NCBI RefSeq assembly: GCF_025154075.1
Contig: NZ_JAOAMU010000001.1
Coordinates: 395,991-459,990, forward strand
From: Chryseobacterium herbae
GTDB lineage: Bacteria; Bacteroidota; Bacteroidia; Flavobacteriales; Weeksellaceae
DNA length: 64,000 nt
Reading direction: 5' to 3'
Shown here: piece after piece, positions 51,249-60,531 of the stretch
How positions within the stretch are numbered: position 1 is the first letter of the stretch
How the letters are laid out: each line of letters starts with the position of its first letter
The notes under the pieces: generated by a model
Database searches by the model: none
Told to the model about the DNA's origin: nothing
What the model saw: only the letters and a program-made list of their open reading frames with translations
Translations under genes and position numbers: made by a program

Positions 51249-51397
51249 GTCATTGCGAGTGCAGTGAAGCAATCTCTTAAGTAAAGCTTAAACTTAATGA
51301 TCTTAAAAACTTAATTTTAATCTTAATGGTTTAAAAATAATAACCATTAAGAAAGAGTTTAGTGATTAAGATTGCTTCGCTGTGTTCGCAATGACGA
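51249..51397. repeat. Inverted repeat element (GTCATTGCGA family)
   Basis: GTCATTGCGA and GAAGCAATCT on the left face TTAAGATTGCTTC and TCGCAATGACG on the right, about 145 bases in all. Inside is a perfect 10-bp hairpin, CTTAATGGTT with AACCATTAAG (51322-51351). It lies between the convergent metG and methyltransferase genes. Confidence 0.8.
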
Positions 51398-51405
51398 GGA
51401 CACAT

Positions 51406-52110
51406 TTACTTTTTTATCAGTTTTGCCAGGTAAGAATCTTCATCCTGCATTACTTTTTCTATGGTAAGGCCATTATTTTCAGCCGCATTTTTCAGGGTTT
51501 CAAAATCAAGATAGAGCCATTTGATAGGATCTTCAGATTCTCCTTTATAATGAACGATATAATCCAGTTCACCATAATAACCGCCGGCCGGTATATAAAC
51601 GCCACCATCTTCATCACGGTCAAACATATACAGAATATCTGTACTGTCGATAATGATTTGTCCGTTATCACTTACTAGAGTGTGCAGTTTTTGAAGATAG
51701 GTATCAATTTTTTCCAGGCTTTCAAAAATCCCGGTTCCATTCATCAGAAGCAGAACCGTATCAAAAGTTTCTCCAGAAAAATTCAGCATATTTTCACATA
51801 CCGCTTTTTTGATTCCTCTCAATTGGCAGACTTCAATAGATTTTGGTGAAATATCTAACGCTAAGACATCAAGATCTCTTTCATTCTGAAGATACAAAGC
51901 ATGAGAACCTGCACCGGCTCCAATATCCAGTACTTTTCCCTGAGCAAGCTCAAGCGCTTTCTGCTCAATACCATTCATCTCTTCAAAATCTCTGAAAAGA
52001 TAATTTACCGGAAGTTCATCCAGTTCCGAGATTGAAGTTTCCGTCTGCAGATCCTCAGGATTTTCGTTGTGAAAATAATCCCAGACTGCCTTACCCATTA
52101 AATCTTTCAT
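51406..52110 (-). CDS. Class I SAM-dependent methyltransferase
   Basis: A 234-residue cytoplasmic methyltransferase. Motif I is VLDIGAGAGSHALYL (about 84-98), motif post-I is DVLALDISPKSIEVC and motif II contains FDTVLLLMNGTGIF. No substrate domain is evident, so small molecule or protein targets are both possible. A TAnnTTTG box lies 27 nt upstream. Met5 is an alternative start. Confidence 0.9.
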   Translation of the reverse strand: MKDLMGKAVWDYFHNENPEDLQTETSISELDELPVNYLFRDFEEMNGIEQKALELAQGKVLDIGAGAGSHALYLQNERDLDVLALDISPKSIEVCQLRGIKKAVCENMLNFSGETFDTVLLLMNGTGIFESLEKIDTYLQKLHTLVSDNGQIIIDSTDILYMFDRDEDGGVYIPAGGYYGELDYIVHYKGESEDPIKWLYLDFETLKNAAENNGLTIEKVMQDEDSYLAKLIKK

Positions 52111-52137
52111 TGTCGTCTTTAAAAGTGCAAAGATAGG

Positions 52138-52145
52138 AGTTTTCG
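52138..52145 (-). promoter_or_regulatory. -7 promoter box of the methyltransferase gene
   Basis: TATCTTTG on the minus strand matches TAnnTTTG, 27 nt before the ATG at 52110. Confidence 0.55.
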
Positions 52146-52149
52146 GGTG

Positions 52150-52431
52150 AAGGTTGCAAGTTTCGGGTGTGCGTTTCGGGATACGGGATTAGAGATACGG
52201 GGTTTGGGTGAGAGTGTTTTTTAGTTGTCAGTTGCTGGTTTTTTAGTTGCTAGTTTGTAGTAATTAAGTTAATGAATTCAGCGTCTGATATCTGAAATCT
52301 CATATCTATTATAAAAAATTCACCATTGACAACTATCCCGCCTACAATCCAAACAAACAACCATAATTTAAACTACGGCCTATTCCCTGCAACCTGCTAC
52401 CTATTATCTGCTACCTAACACCTGCCACCTA
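52150..52431 (+). repeat. Modular intergenic repeat, second long copy
   Basis: GTTTCGGGATACGGG words, GGGTGAGAG, GTTGTCAGTTGCTGG, GTAATTAAGTTAATGA, TCTGATATCTGAAATCTC, ACCATTGACAA and CCTGCAACCTGCTACCTA follow in the same order as at 12320-12612. The right end contributes the TAG stop codon of the gene at 52429. It fills nearly the whole gap 52111-52428. Confidence 0.7.
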
Positions 52432-53241
52432 CCCCATCGAATCCTTCTCCTTATGTCTATCCTTTTCCGATTCATTTTCTGCTACACCTGCTTTCCAGTA
52501 GGAATAGGCATTGAGCTCCTGAGCGGTCCAGTTTTTTTCTTTTCTGAGATAGGTACGGATTTCTTTAACGCTTGAAAATTCTGCTGCCACATAGCCGAAT
52601 TTTGTAGTTTCCGGAAGGGTGATTTTTTTTACGGTATCAGCCATTTCGCTACTGATATGCGGAGTGGCGTTATGAAGCCATTTGAATTCAATATCAGCTT
52701 TGGTTTCAAGGGTTTGCTCATCTTCTTTTCCATGAACTTCAATGATGCAGACTCCTTTTGCTGTTTCCGTCAGGGTTTCCAACATGGCACTCAGAACAGG
52801 AATGGCAGTAGCATCTCCTACAAACAGGTACCATTCGGCTTCCGGATACATTTCTTTTGCTTCGGTTCTCATCATGATGCCCAATTTTGAACCGGCTTCG
52901 GATTCACGGGCCCATTTGGATGCAGGACCGCCATCGCCGTGGTCAACAAAATCAATGATCAGTTCATTCTTCTCAAGATCAATCCCTCTGTGGGTGTAGG
53001 TTCTTACGGCAGGAGCCACTTCTTTCGGAGGATACACCCATTGGCGGTTTTCATCCAGTGTCGGAAAATGAATTTCATCCAGACCTACAGGAGGAACAGC
53101 GATTTTATTATTGTCACCGATGGTTGTATTTTTAAACAAATGAGCTTCCGGAGTATACAGATAGACTCTGATATAATGATCAGTGATATACTCTTTTCTC
53201 GTCATTTCCGCAACAATGCGGCCTGTTTGAATTTTAGCCAT
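52429..53241 (-). CDS. Siderophore-interacting protein (ferric-siderophore reductase, ViuB/YqjH type)
   Basis: The start at 53241 gives 270 residues, opening MAKIQTGRIVAEM; the open frame to 53313 is a non-coding extension. The N-terminal FAD-binding barrel has VRTYTHRGIDLE (the R-x-Y-T/S flavin motif), and the C-terminal NAD(P)H domain has WYLFVGDATAIPVLSAMLE and FGYVAAEFSSVKEIR. The enzyme reduces ferric siderophores in the cytoplasm to release iron. It lies 105 nt downstream of the siderophore receptor gene, so the pair likely forms an uptake unit. The stop codon falls within a repeat. Confidence 0.94.
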   Translation of the reverse strand: MAKIQTGRIVAEMTRKEYITDHYIRVYLYTPEAHLFKNTTIGDNNKIAVPPVGLDEIHFPTLDENRQWVYPPKEVAPAVRTYTHRGIDLEKNELIIDFVDHGDGGPASKWARESEAGSKLGIMMRTEAKEMYPEAEWYLFVGDATAIPVLSAMLETLTETAKGVCIIEVHGKEDEQTLETKADIEFKWLHNATPHISSEMADTVKKITLPETTKFGYVAAEFSSVKEIRTYLRKEKNWTAQELNAYSYWKAGVAENESEKDRHKEKDSMG

Positions 53242-53346
53242 AACTGAATTTTTAAAGTTAAAATCCGGCTTCCGTTGATGATGAGAAGCCGGATCTGTTA
53301 TTATATGATGCATTTAAATCAAGACTAAACGGCTCGATTTAAATTT

Positions 53347-55557
53347 TTAAAAATCAAAGGTATAAGACAGGTTAAATGTTCTTCCTCTTCCTTTGTAGTT
53401 GAACAGTTCAGGAAGTCCGTAAGTGGAATATAAAACCTGGGAACGTTTGCTCCAGATGGTCTGATAATCGGTATTGAAAATATTCTGGATTCCAAAATTG
53501 AATTTACCCCAGTCGAAACGGTATCCTACCATTAAATCTGAAGTATTGTAACCATCGATTTCATTTTTAAGATCGTCCGTCAGTTTGAAATTCTGTAAAG
53601 ACTGGAATCTGAATGACCAGCTTTTAACGTTATATCCGATGTAGGTAACCAATTTTGAAGGGGAAGCATTGTAAATTTCCTGCTTTTTCCATTCATCATT
53701 ATTCTCAACCTCTGATTTAATCAAAAGTCCGCTGGCTCCGAAGTAAACCCCGTTGTTCATGGAGTAAGAAACCTCAGCTTCTATCCCCATATTTCTCAGC
53801 TTTAGATCATTGACAAGGATCTGGAATGTTTTTCTGTCAACAGTAACTGTTTTATCTGAATTGCTTAAGAAACCGGCGATCTGTCCTCTCAAACCACCTT
53901 TGTTGATACGATATCCCACTTCAAACTGATTGGTTTTGATAGCTTGTAGCGGCTGTTCTTTTACATTGATACTTGAAGTTACATCCCAGTTTGCACCGTT
54001 CAGTTTATAAACACCAATTCCGTAATATTTCGATGGATCTGCCAAGCTCACTCCCTGAGAAAATGTTCCCCAAGCCTGATGTTGTTCATTGAATTTGTAG
54101 AGTAAACCGGCATTGGCCAATGTTACATTATACGAGCTTTCTCCACCCGGAATAGCAGAAGCTGACCTTCCGTATCCCATGGCAACCTGAGTCTGCTGCA
54201 CTGAACCTACAAAATCATCTACTTTTACATGGATATTCTGATATCGGATTCCTCCATTCAACTGAAGTTTAGGTAAGATATCGTATTTAGCCTGAACATA
54301 TCCTGCGTAACTCTGAGAATTGTTGGTAGGATATCTTCCCAGGCTGTATTGAGTCTCATTGACCAAACCTCCGCTTGACATTGTTTTGGCAATATCATAG
54401 ACCGACTGGGTTCCTTCGAATTTTTCAAGATCAACATCTACTCCATACGTCACATTCAGACTTTTCCATGATTTCGACAACAATGCTTTTACCCCAGAAT
54501 AATAGGTGTCCTGTTGTGAAGAAGACATATAAGCAACAGGTAATGTACCAATTGCAACATTTCCAGGAAAAGGATAAAATCCTAACTTCTCTCCTCTCGC
54601 AGCCAACTGTACATACAGATCCTGACCTCCTAAAATATTGTTTCCGTTGTAGGCAACCGTTCCCATGAAACGTTCTGTTCCTACATTTTTATCGGATGAA
54701 AAACCGTCACGCATTTCCAGAAGTCCTGCATTCTTCGTTGTAAAAGCACTTAAATTCTGGCCTAAATAAAGACTTCTGTCTCCATTAAACTTAGAATTGT
54801 AATATTGAAGAGATGCGGTGATTTTATGCTTGTTATTAAATTTATAACCTCCTGTTGCCAATATATCAATAGACTGGTTGTACTGAAGATCGGTTTGAGT
54901 AATATCGGTTAAAACCTGGTTTTCATCGGCACCATAAACACCGCCATTCTGTTGGTAAGCAATGCCTAGTCTTCCGAAAAACTTCTCTCCTTTTACTGCA
55001 ATAGCTTGTGCTGCACGGAAATCATGGTCGTCTTTGCCCATGAATCCTGTTCTTGCTCCCAATTCCGTTTCTCCGCTGATCCCGTTTTTAGGAGGTGTTT
55101 TTGTGATGATATTAATGATACCGCCGGTTGCATTCCCTCCGTAAATAGAACTGGCTCCGGAAAGCACTTCTATTCTTTCGATATTAAACGGATCAATAGC
55201 GTCCAGCTGGCGGCTGATGGCCCGGATACTGTTTAGCGAAACTCCGTCTATCATTACTAATGCAGAACGGCCTCTCATGTTCTGTCCGTAGTTGGTTCTT
55301 CCCTGTGGCCCAATGTCCATACTTGGAATCAGGATCGCAAGCATTTCTTTGATAGGAACTCCGCTTTTCGCCTGTTCCTGAATTTTTTCTTTCTGAACCA
55401 CCCAGACCGTTCCCGGGATATCCGAGATCTTTGTCGGTTTTCTGGATGCCACGATCACTACATCATCAATCCTTTTGGAGGCTATAGAATCATTCGCTGT
55501 CTGGGAAAATACAATTCCCGAAGCTAACAGACCTATGAATGCATACTGCTTTTTCAT
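53347..55557 (-). CDS. TonB-dependent siderophore receptor
   Basis: A 736-residue outer membrane receptor. The signal peptide ends at about 19 (GIVFSQ). The TonB box region is DDVVIVASRKPTKI, followed by the plug (MLAILIPSMDIGPQGRTNYG, MRGRSALVMIDGVSLNSIRA, RIEVLSGASSIYGGNATGG). The barrel ends SYTFDF with the C-terminal Phe. The plug resembles receptors for hydroxamate or citrate-type siderophores. The neighbouring reductase gene supports iron uptake. No siderophore synthesis genes are present, so it may take up foreign siderophores. An AT-rich palindrome in the promoter could be a Fur-type site. Confidence 0.94.
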   Translation of the reverse strand: MKKQYAFIGLLASGIVFSQTANDSIASKRIDDVVIVASRKPTKISDIPGTVWVVQKEKIQEQAKSGVPIKEMLAILIPSMDIGPQGRTNYGQNMRGRSALVMIDGVSLNSIRAISRQLDAIDPFNIERIEVLSGASSIYGGNATGGIINIITKTPPKNGISGETELGARTGFMGKDDHDFRAAQAIAVKGEKFFGRLGIAYQQNGGVYGADENQVLTDITQTDLQYNQSIDILATGGYKFNNKHKITASLQYYNSKFNGDRSLYLGQNLSAFTTKNAGLLEMRDGFSSDKNVGTERFMGTVAYNGNNILGGQDLYVQLAARGEKLGFYPFPGNVAIGTLPVAYMSSSQQDTYYSGVKALLSKSWKSLNVTYGVDVDLEKFEGTQSVYDIAKTMSSGGLVNETQYSLGRYPTNNSQSYAGYVQAKYDILPKLQLNGGIRYQNIHVKVDDFVGSVQQTQVAMGYGRSASAIPGGESSYNVTLANAGLLYKFNEQHQAWGTFSQGVSLADPSKYYGIGVYKLNGANWDVTSSINVKEQPLQAIKTNQFEVGYRINKGGLRGQIAGFLSNSDKTVTVDRKTFQILVNDLKLRNMGIEAEVSYSMNNGVYFGASGLLIKSEVENNDEWKKQEIYNASPSKLVTYIGYNVKSWSFRFQSLQNFKLTDDLKNEIDGYNTSDLMVGYRFDWGKFNFGIQNIFNTDYQTIWSKRSQVLYSTYGLPELFNYKGRGRTFNLSYTFDF

Positions 55558-55584
55558 TCTTTCTTCTCAAGTTTTATAAACCTC

Positions 55585-55616
55585 CAAATTTAATTTTTAT
55601 TCTTTCTAAATAAAAA
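55585..55616 (-). promoter_or_regulatory. Promoter box and possible Fur-type operator of the receptor gene
   Basis: TAAATTTG on the minus strand (55585-55592) matches TAnnTTTG, 27 nt before the ATG. Next to it, TTTTTATT faces AATAAAAA around 7 nt (55594-55616), in the spacer where a repressor would act. Confidence 0.4.
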
Positions 55617-55819
55617 CAGCAAGATATGAAATTATTCATATTTCATTAAAAAGAGCCTGAATCCGGGATAAGACATTTGTTTTTCTAATGATTTCAGGAT
55701 GCTCAAAGTATACATCTGAGCACCTCATAACGTTTCAGGATGCGAGGTTTCCTAGTTCAAGCGAGGAACTGCCTTTTACATTTATACAATCTTTCAATTT
55801 CAAAACTTGGACGTGAGAT

Positions 55820-56010
55820 AAGCCTTTTTTTAACGCAAAGATTTACAGTAATTATGCATAGTTTAAAGGTTGCAAAGACGGAATCGATCTTTGATCGATT
55901 CGATTAAGCGGATGTTTTATAACGGTAGCTTCATCAGTGACACGGTCACGACCTTTGCCTTCCTCAAAACTGAACGTTAGCAAAATGAACCTTTGCGTTA
56001 AAAAAAGCTT
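55820..56010. repeat. Inverted repeat element (AACGCAAAG family), copy 1
   Basis: AAGCCTTTTTTTAACGCAAA plus G (55820-55840) faces CTTTGCGTTAAAAAAAGCTT (55991-56010). About 150 bases lie between. The remaining part of the 636-base gap 55558-56193 has no gene; 55675-55800 contains CAGGATG words of unknown meaning. A related element is at 62667-62860. Confidence 0.8.
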
Positions 56011-56131
56011 ATATTTTCCTCAACTTTTACAAGTGATCCAATGTATTTTCAAGTCTAAAATTCCACACTTTTTCTCATGAAATAACTGAGCCCAAACTCA
56101 GGTTAAAAAGGCATGTTTTATCTATAGCCAT

Positions 56132-56173
56132 AAAAACGTAAGATCCCGGACTTCGCAAAGCCAAGGATCTTAC
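56132..56173 (-). terminator. Hairpin terminator of the efflux operon
   Basis: GTAAGATCC pairs with GGATCTTAC over a further inner stem. On the minus strand it is followed by GTTTTTATGG. Confidence 0.65.
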
Positions 56174-56193
56174 TCATGAAAAACAAGGTCTCT

Positions 56194-57786
56194 TTAAACC
56201 GCAGGCCCGGCTGCGTCTTTTATTTCTTCTAATAGTTGTTTCCGTTCACGGAGTCTTCTTCTCGCAATCACAGATTTACCACCAAGCACTCTAATGAATC
56301 TTAGATACTGGAATCTTTCTCTTCCGAAATGATGCGTCATCACATACAAGAGTACTCCAAAACCTACCAGAATAATGTAACCGAAGATCTTTTTGCCGGA
56401 TACAATGATGGCATTCAGCTGAAGAGTTTTCATATTGGCTGCCAAAGTCTGCGGAGTAACCGTCATTCCATCGATATACACCGCAAGATCTCCTACTGCC
56501 GTAATCTGAAAACGATACTGAAACCATGAATACAGTGCTGAAAAGAATCCTACCGCCAGAAACGTTCTCCATACCAAAACCAGCCCGATCGCCGCCAGCA
56601 TATCATCCATTTCAAGTTTGTCCAGGGTATAGAACCATACTGAAATAAACAGTGAACACATTCCGAATCCTTTTAAAAACATCGGCAGGTACCAGTTCTC
56701 ATAATTGAATTCTAGAACCATCGAAAAGTACATAATCAATGCATACCCCATCATCGCCGAAAACCCCGAGAAGATGTACATTTTCAATGGTATTTCTTTT
56801 TTAAACCAGAATACGGCAATCACTCCTGCCAGGATAATTCCGGGAACCATGAGCAGATTCAGTCCTGCATTCGTCTGCTGATCATATCCGAGAACTCCTA
56901 CCGCAAAGGTATTCTGAAGCGAAGTCGTTCCTAAGAACATTCCCAGCCACAACAGCATAAACAGGCCGTGCTGCACATTATTCTTTTTGAAAATTTTGAA
57001 TGATAAATAAGGTCTTTTTAAGGTGAACTGACGAACTACAAGCAATGCAAAACTCACAAAAGCTGCAATACTCGCATTCATAATATTTTTAGAATTCCAC
57101 CAGTCCTGCTGTTTCCCGAAAGAAAAAACATAAGCGGAAAACATAAACGTAGAAACAAACAGCATGATGCTCATCCAGTCAATGTAGTGCAACGGAACCT
57201 TTAATGCAAAATATTTATTGTGCATAAAGATCCAGTGAATTAAAGCCAGTATAAAACATAATACCGCTGCAATCACATAGAAATGCTGCCAGTTATAATT
57301 AATGGAAATCACCGCCGCATAATAAGCCGCCACCTGGTTCATCGCCAAAACAAAGGTGTAAAACAGTCCGTAAAACATTCCTCTGTTTCCAACCATCACC
57401 ATAAGCGGAAGAAATAACTCAATGGTCACCATCATCTTTAAAAAACCAATTCCCAGAGCCGTAAATACAAAGATCATTGGCTGCATCGTTGTAGCATTAA
57501 TATAACTCAACACCCCCAAAAGTACGAGCAGTACCGCCATTTTATCCCTGACCTTAAATCTCATCTTCAGTCTGATAACAATGGGCATACAAGCCCCCAT
57601 TCCGATTGTGGTCGCATAATTCGCCCACATAAAATATTCTGTCATCGCTCCGGTACCGCTTACCAGATAACTGATGTTTCCGGTATACACCCCGCCAAGC
57701 GGCATCACCACTGCCAGTAGCAGTACGATGAGCAGCAGCTGTACGGGTTTTGGTACCCAGTCGTTATATAGTCCTTTGTTGTACAT
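56194..57786 (-). CDS. MFS multidrug efflux transporter (EmrB/DHA2 type)
   Basis: A 530-residue inner membrane antiporter with about 14 hydrophobic segments, the DHA2 layout. The MFS loop after helix 2 is weakly conserved (PIVIRLKMRFKVRDK). The C-terminal tail is basic. It is the third gene of the unit tolC-hlyD-mfs, with a terminator after it. Together with the adaptor and the TolC-type channel it should form a tripartite pump for toxic compounds. Its ATG is 208 nt after the adaptor gene; the gap contains two repeat tracts. Confidence 0.9.
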   Translation of the reverse strand: MYNKGLYNDWVPKPVQLLLIVLLLAVVMPLGGVYTGNISYLVSGTGAMTEYFMWANYATTIGMGACMPIVIRLKMRFKVRDKMAVLLVLLGVLSYINATTMQPMIFVFTALGIGFLKMMVTIELFLPLMVMVGNRGMFYGLFYTFVLAMNQVAAYYAAVISINYNWQHFYVIAAVLCFILALIHWIFMHNKYFALKVPLHYIDWMSIMLFVSTFMFSAYVFSFGKQQDWWNSKNIMNASIAAFVSFALLVVRQFTLKRPYLSFKIFKKNNVQHGLFMLLWLGMFLGTTSLQNTFAVGVLGYDQQTNAGLNLLMVPGIILAGVIAVFWFKKEIPLKMYIFSGFSAMMGYALIMYFSMVLEFNYENWYLPMFLKGFGMCSLFISVWFYTLDKLEMDDMLAAIGLVLVWRTFLAVGFFSALYSWFQYRFQITAVGDLAVYIDGMTVTPQTLAANMKTLQLNAIIVSGKKIFGYIILVGFGVLLYVMTHHFGRERFQYLRFIRVLGGKSVIARRRLRERKQLLEEIKDAAGPAV

Positions 57787-57790
57787 TTTT

Positions 57791-57992
57791 TTTTAGATAC
57801 TAGATGTCAGATTTCAGATAACAGACTTTATTATTCCGTCCTCAATTTCTTCTTCAGTTAAAAGTCTGAGATCTGATATCTATTAGTCTTAATTTTATGT
57901 AGTTTATTTTATCAGATGCCAGATAGCAAACATTCATCATCCTCAATTCCTCACTCCAAAGTGTCTGATATCTGATATCTGATGTCTCTCAG
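57791..57992. repeat. TCTGATATCTGA-type repeat tracts, two adjacent copies
   Basis: AGATGTCAGATTTCAGATAA followed by AGTCTGAGATCTGATATC, and then CAGATGCCAGATAGCAAAC followed by GTCTGATATCTGATATCTGA. Each half can form an imperfect hairpin. They lie between the adaptor and MFS genes of one operon. The same words are found at 12435, 17765 and 52285. Confidence 0.65.
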
Positions 57993-57994
57993 TC

Positions 57995-59107
57995 TTAATT
58001 GATATTCACATTCATATTCATTCCCGCGCTCAGTTTTTCCAGATCTTCTTTTTTATTGGAAGTGCTGAATTCTATTCTTACCGGAATTCTCTGCTGTACT
58101 TTGATAAAGTTACCCGTAGAGTTGTCTGTTGGAACGCTGGAATATCTTGAACCTGTCGCTGCAGAGATAGCTGTGACTACGCCTTCAAATGTTTTTCCTC
58201 CCAAAGCATCAGCTGTCATCGTCATTTTTTGACCGATCTTAATATTCGGCATCTGTCTTTCCAGGAAGTTGGCTGTCACCCATTTCTGACCATTCAGAAC
58301 AATGGTAGCGACCTGCTGTCCCGGTTGGATCAATTGTCCTTCAGAGATCGTTCTACGACCCATAATTCCGTCATATGGTGCTGTGATTACGGTATAGGAA
58401 AGATTAATTTTTGCCATATCCAGTGCTGCTTTCGTTCTTTTAATCTCAGCATCATTAATTCCCAATTTACTTCTTACTTCAGTGGTAGAAAGGTTAGCTG
58501 ACTGCTTTTGATTGACCAAAGTTTCATACGCCGCTTTCTGAGCATCATATTCAGTTTTAATCTGATCGTATTGTTGTCTGGTCACCGCTTCTGCAGCGAG
58601 AAGATTTTTATATCGGTTTAAATTCTGCTCCGCGTTCCAAAGTCTGGCTTTTGCGCCTGCAATATTGGATTCCATCACACTTACGTTATTGGAAACGGTA
58701 TTAACAGATGAACTTGTTGCCGATCTCTGTGCCATCGCATTCTGATAAGCTGCTTCTGCCTGACCCAGTTGGGTTAATATTTCATTTTTATCCAGAATAA
58801 CCAGCGTATCTCCTTTTTTCACCTTCTGATGTTCAATGAATTTGATGTCTTTGATATATGCTGAAACTCTCGTATTGATCGGGTTAATGAATTCCTCTAC
58901 CTGAGCCGCTTCCGTGTAGGTTTTGTCTCCAATGTGGAAATATTCACGGACCAGCCAGAAAAGCCCGAATCCAATCACCAGAAATACAACCGTATTGGAA
59001 ATGATGGCTCTTATTTTATTTTTTTTGTTCTGTTTCTTTTTAACGGCTGCTCCTGATTGAGCCGGAGCGGCCTGGGTATTTTGAGTAGTTTGTTCCTTGT
59101 TTTCCAT
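57995..59107 (-). CDS. HlyD/EmrA family periplasmic adaptor
   Basis: A 370-residue membrane fusion protein. One transmembrane helix (about 30-50) follows a Gln/Ala-rich cytoplasmic start. The lipoyl-like half YIKDIKFIEHQKVKKGDTLV (about 90-109), a long coiled coil (about 115-220), the second lipoyl half and the barrel ITAPYDGIMGRRTISEGQLI are all present. It joins the inner membrane MFS to the outer channel. It lies 24 nt after the TolC-type gene. Confidence 0.94.
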   Translation of the reverse strand: MENKEQTTQNTQAAPAQSGAAVKKKQNKKNKIRAIISNTVVFLVIGFGLFWLVREYFHIGDKTYTEAAQVEEFINPINTRVSAYIKDIKFIEHQKVKKGDTLVILDKNEILTQLGQAEAAYQNAMAQRSATSSSVNTVSNNVSVMESNIAGAKARLWNAEQNLNRYKNLLAAEAVTRQQYDQIKTEYDAQKAAYETLVNQKQSANLSTTEVRSKLGINDAEIKRTKAALDMAKINLSYTVITAPYDGIMGRRTISEGQLIQPGQQVATIVLNGQKWVTANFLERQMPNIKIGQKMTMTADALGGKTFEGVVTAISAATGSRYSSVPTDNSTGNFIKVQQRIPVRIEFSTSNKKEDLEKLSAGMNMNVNIN

Positions 59108-59131
59108 TATCTTGATTTTCAGTTTTTAAAA

Positions 59132-60442
59132 TTAAAGCGTTCCTGAAGCCTTCAGCAGGTTATAATATTGATACAGCACATTGATCTCCGCATTGGCAAA
59201 ATCCAGCTCCGACTGAAGTTTCTGATTCTGCGCATCGATCATTTCAGCCTGTACCGCCAATTGGTTTAAGTATTTAGCTTCCGTGATCTTGTAGTTTTCT
59301 TCTGCCAGTCTTTTTGAATCATTCAGGATGTCAGCCTGTTGGATCGATTCCTGGTATTTCACATACGCTGCATTCACTGCCATATCTACATTCTGCTGAA
59401 CCAGTGTCACCGCATCGCCGGCCTGATTTTTCTGTAATTCACCAAGCTTTACTTTTTCTTTGGTCTTGTATAAATTATCGATATTATAGCTCAGTGAAAC
59501 GCCAGCTTGCCATCCTCCGGAATACATATCCAAAACTGGATTTCTATTCGTAATCGGACGCTGTAAAGTGTACCCTCCGAAACCGGATAATGTTGGCATC
59601 TGATCTGTTTTAATAATTTCAATGTTCTTATCGGCAACATCAATATTTTTCTTTGCTGATTTCAACTGAGGATTGCTGTCATGAGCAAGATCCATGTAGT
59701 AATCTATCCCGATTCCGGATTCTTTATCCGTTAAACTTTCAACGGGAACGATTTCTGTTTCCGAAGGAAGTCCTAAGGCAATATTTAAATTGTAATTAAG
59801 AATCTTTTTATTATTCGTCAGCGTCAGAATACCCTGATCAAGATTTTTAATGGCTAGTTCTCCACGGATTACTTCATTACGGGTCACCATTCCTTGTTGA
59901 TAGAATTTCTGGATATTTTTCAGACGTTCCTGAGCCAGTTTTTTATTATTTTCAAAAACGGTTTCCTGATTGAACATTTTATAAACGTCCAGATAATTGG
60001 AGATCACCAGAAATTTTACATCAAGTTTATTTTTTTCCAGATCCAGTTCAGAAAGCTGCTCACGCAGACCGGCCATTTCAATGGATTTGCTTACCAAACC
60101 TCCTTTAAAGATCAATTGGGTAGCCTGTACAGCATACGAGCTTCCGTAATGAGGCATCGGAATATTGGTTGAATTCGAAAAATCTTTATCGATAGCTACC
60201 GCATCTCCCAAATAGAACTGACTGGTAGATGCTGTGATGTTAGGAAGCTGCTGAAGTTTTGCAACATTTGTATTCTGTTTTGCAATGTCAATATTCTGGG
60301 CAGCCACTTTTAACTGCTGGTGGTTTTTCACAGCCAGATCGGCGGCTTCACCTGCGGTCATCTGTTTGATCTGTTGAGAAAAAAACAGCGCAGGGAATAG
60401 AGCTATCACGAGTGATAGTGCTGTTTTTATGTTATTTGTCAT
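59132..60442 (-). CDS. TolC-family outer membrane efflux channel
   Basis: A 436-residue exported protein (signal about 1-22, ALFFSQ) with two repeats of long helices and short strands as in TolC (NHQQLKVAAQNIDIAKQNTN and NPQLKSAKKNIDVADKNIEI). It makes the outer membrane duct of the pump coded by the next two genes. It is first in the operon and has a near-ideal Bacteroidota promoter, TTTG-N19-TAACTTTG. The AraC gene at 60532 lies directly upstream and is the likely activator. Confidence 0.93.
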   Translation of the reverse strand: MTNNIKTALSLVIALFPALFFSQQIKQMTAGEAADLAVKNHQQLKVAAQNIDIAKQNTNVAKLQQLPNITASTSQFYLGDAVAIDKDFSNSTNIPMPHYGSSYAVQATQLIFKGGLVSKSIEMAGLREQLSELDLEKNKLDVKFLVISNYLDVYKMFNQETVFENNKKLAQERLKNIQKFYQQGMVTRNEVIRGELAIKNLDQGILTLTNNKKILNYNLNIALGLPSETEIVPVESLTDKESGIGIDYYMDLAHDSNPQLKSAKKNIDVADKNIEIIKTDQMPTLSGFGGYTLQRPITNRNPVLDMYSGGWQAGVSLSYNIDNLYKTKEKVKLGELQKNQAGDAVTLVQQNVDMAVNAAYVKYQESIQQADILNDSKRLAEENYKITEAKYLNQLAVQAEMIDAQNQKLQSELDFANAEINVLYQYYNLLKASGTL

Positions 60443-60462
60443 TTTACCTTGTTTTACGAATA

Positions 60463-60493
60463 CAAAGTTACGGCGACAACAAATTCAATCAAA
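60463..60493 (-). promoter_or_regulatory. Promoter of the efflux operon
   Basis: On the minus strand a TTTG (-33) at 60493-60490 is followed after exactly 19 nt by TAACTTTG (-7) at 60470-60463, 20 nt before the tolC-type ATG. This matches the Bacteroidota consensus in both boxes and spacing. Confidence 0.75.
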
Positions 60494-60531
60494 TGTTTGA
60501 ATTTTGGAAAAAGATGTTCAAATGTAAGATT

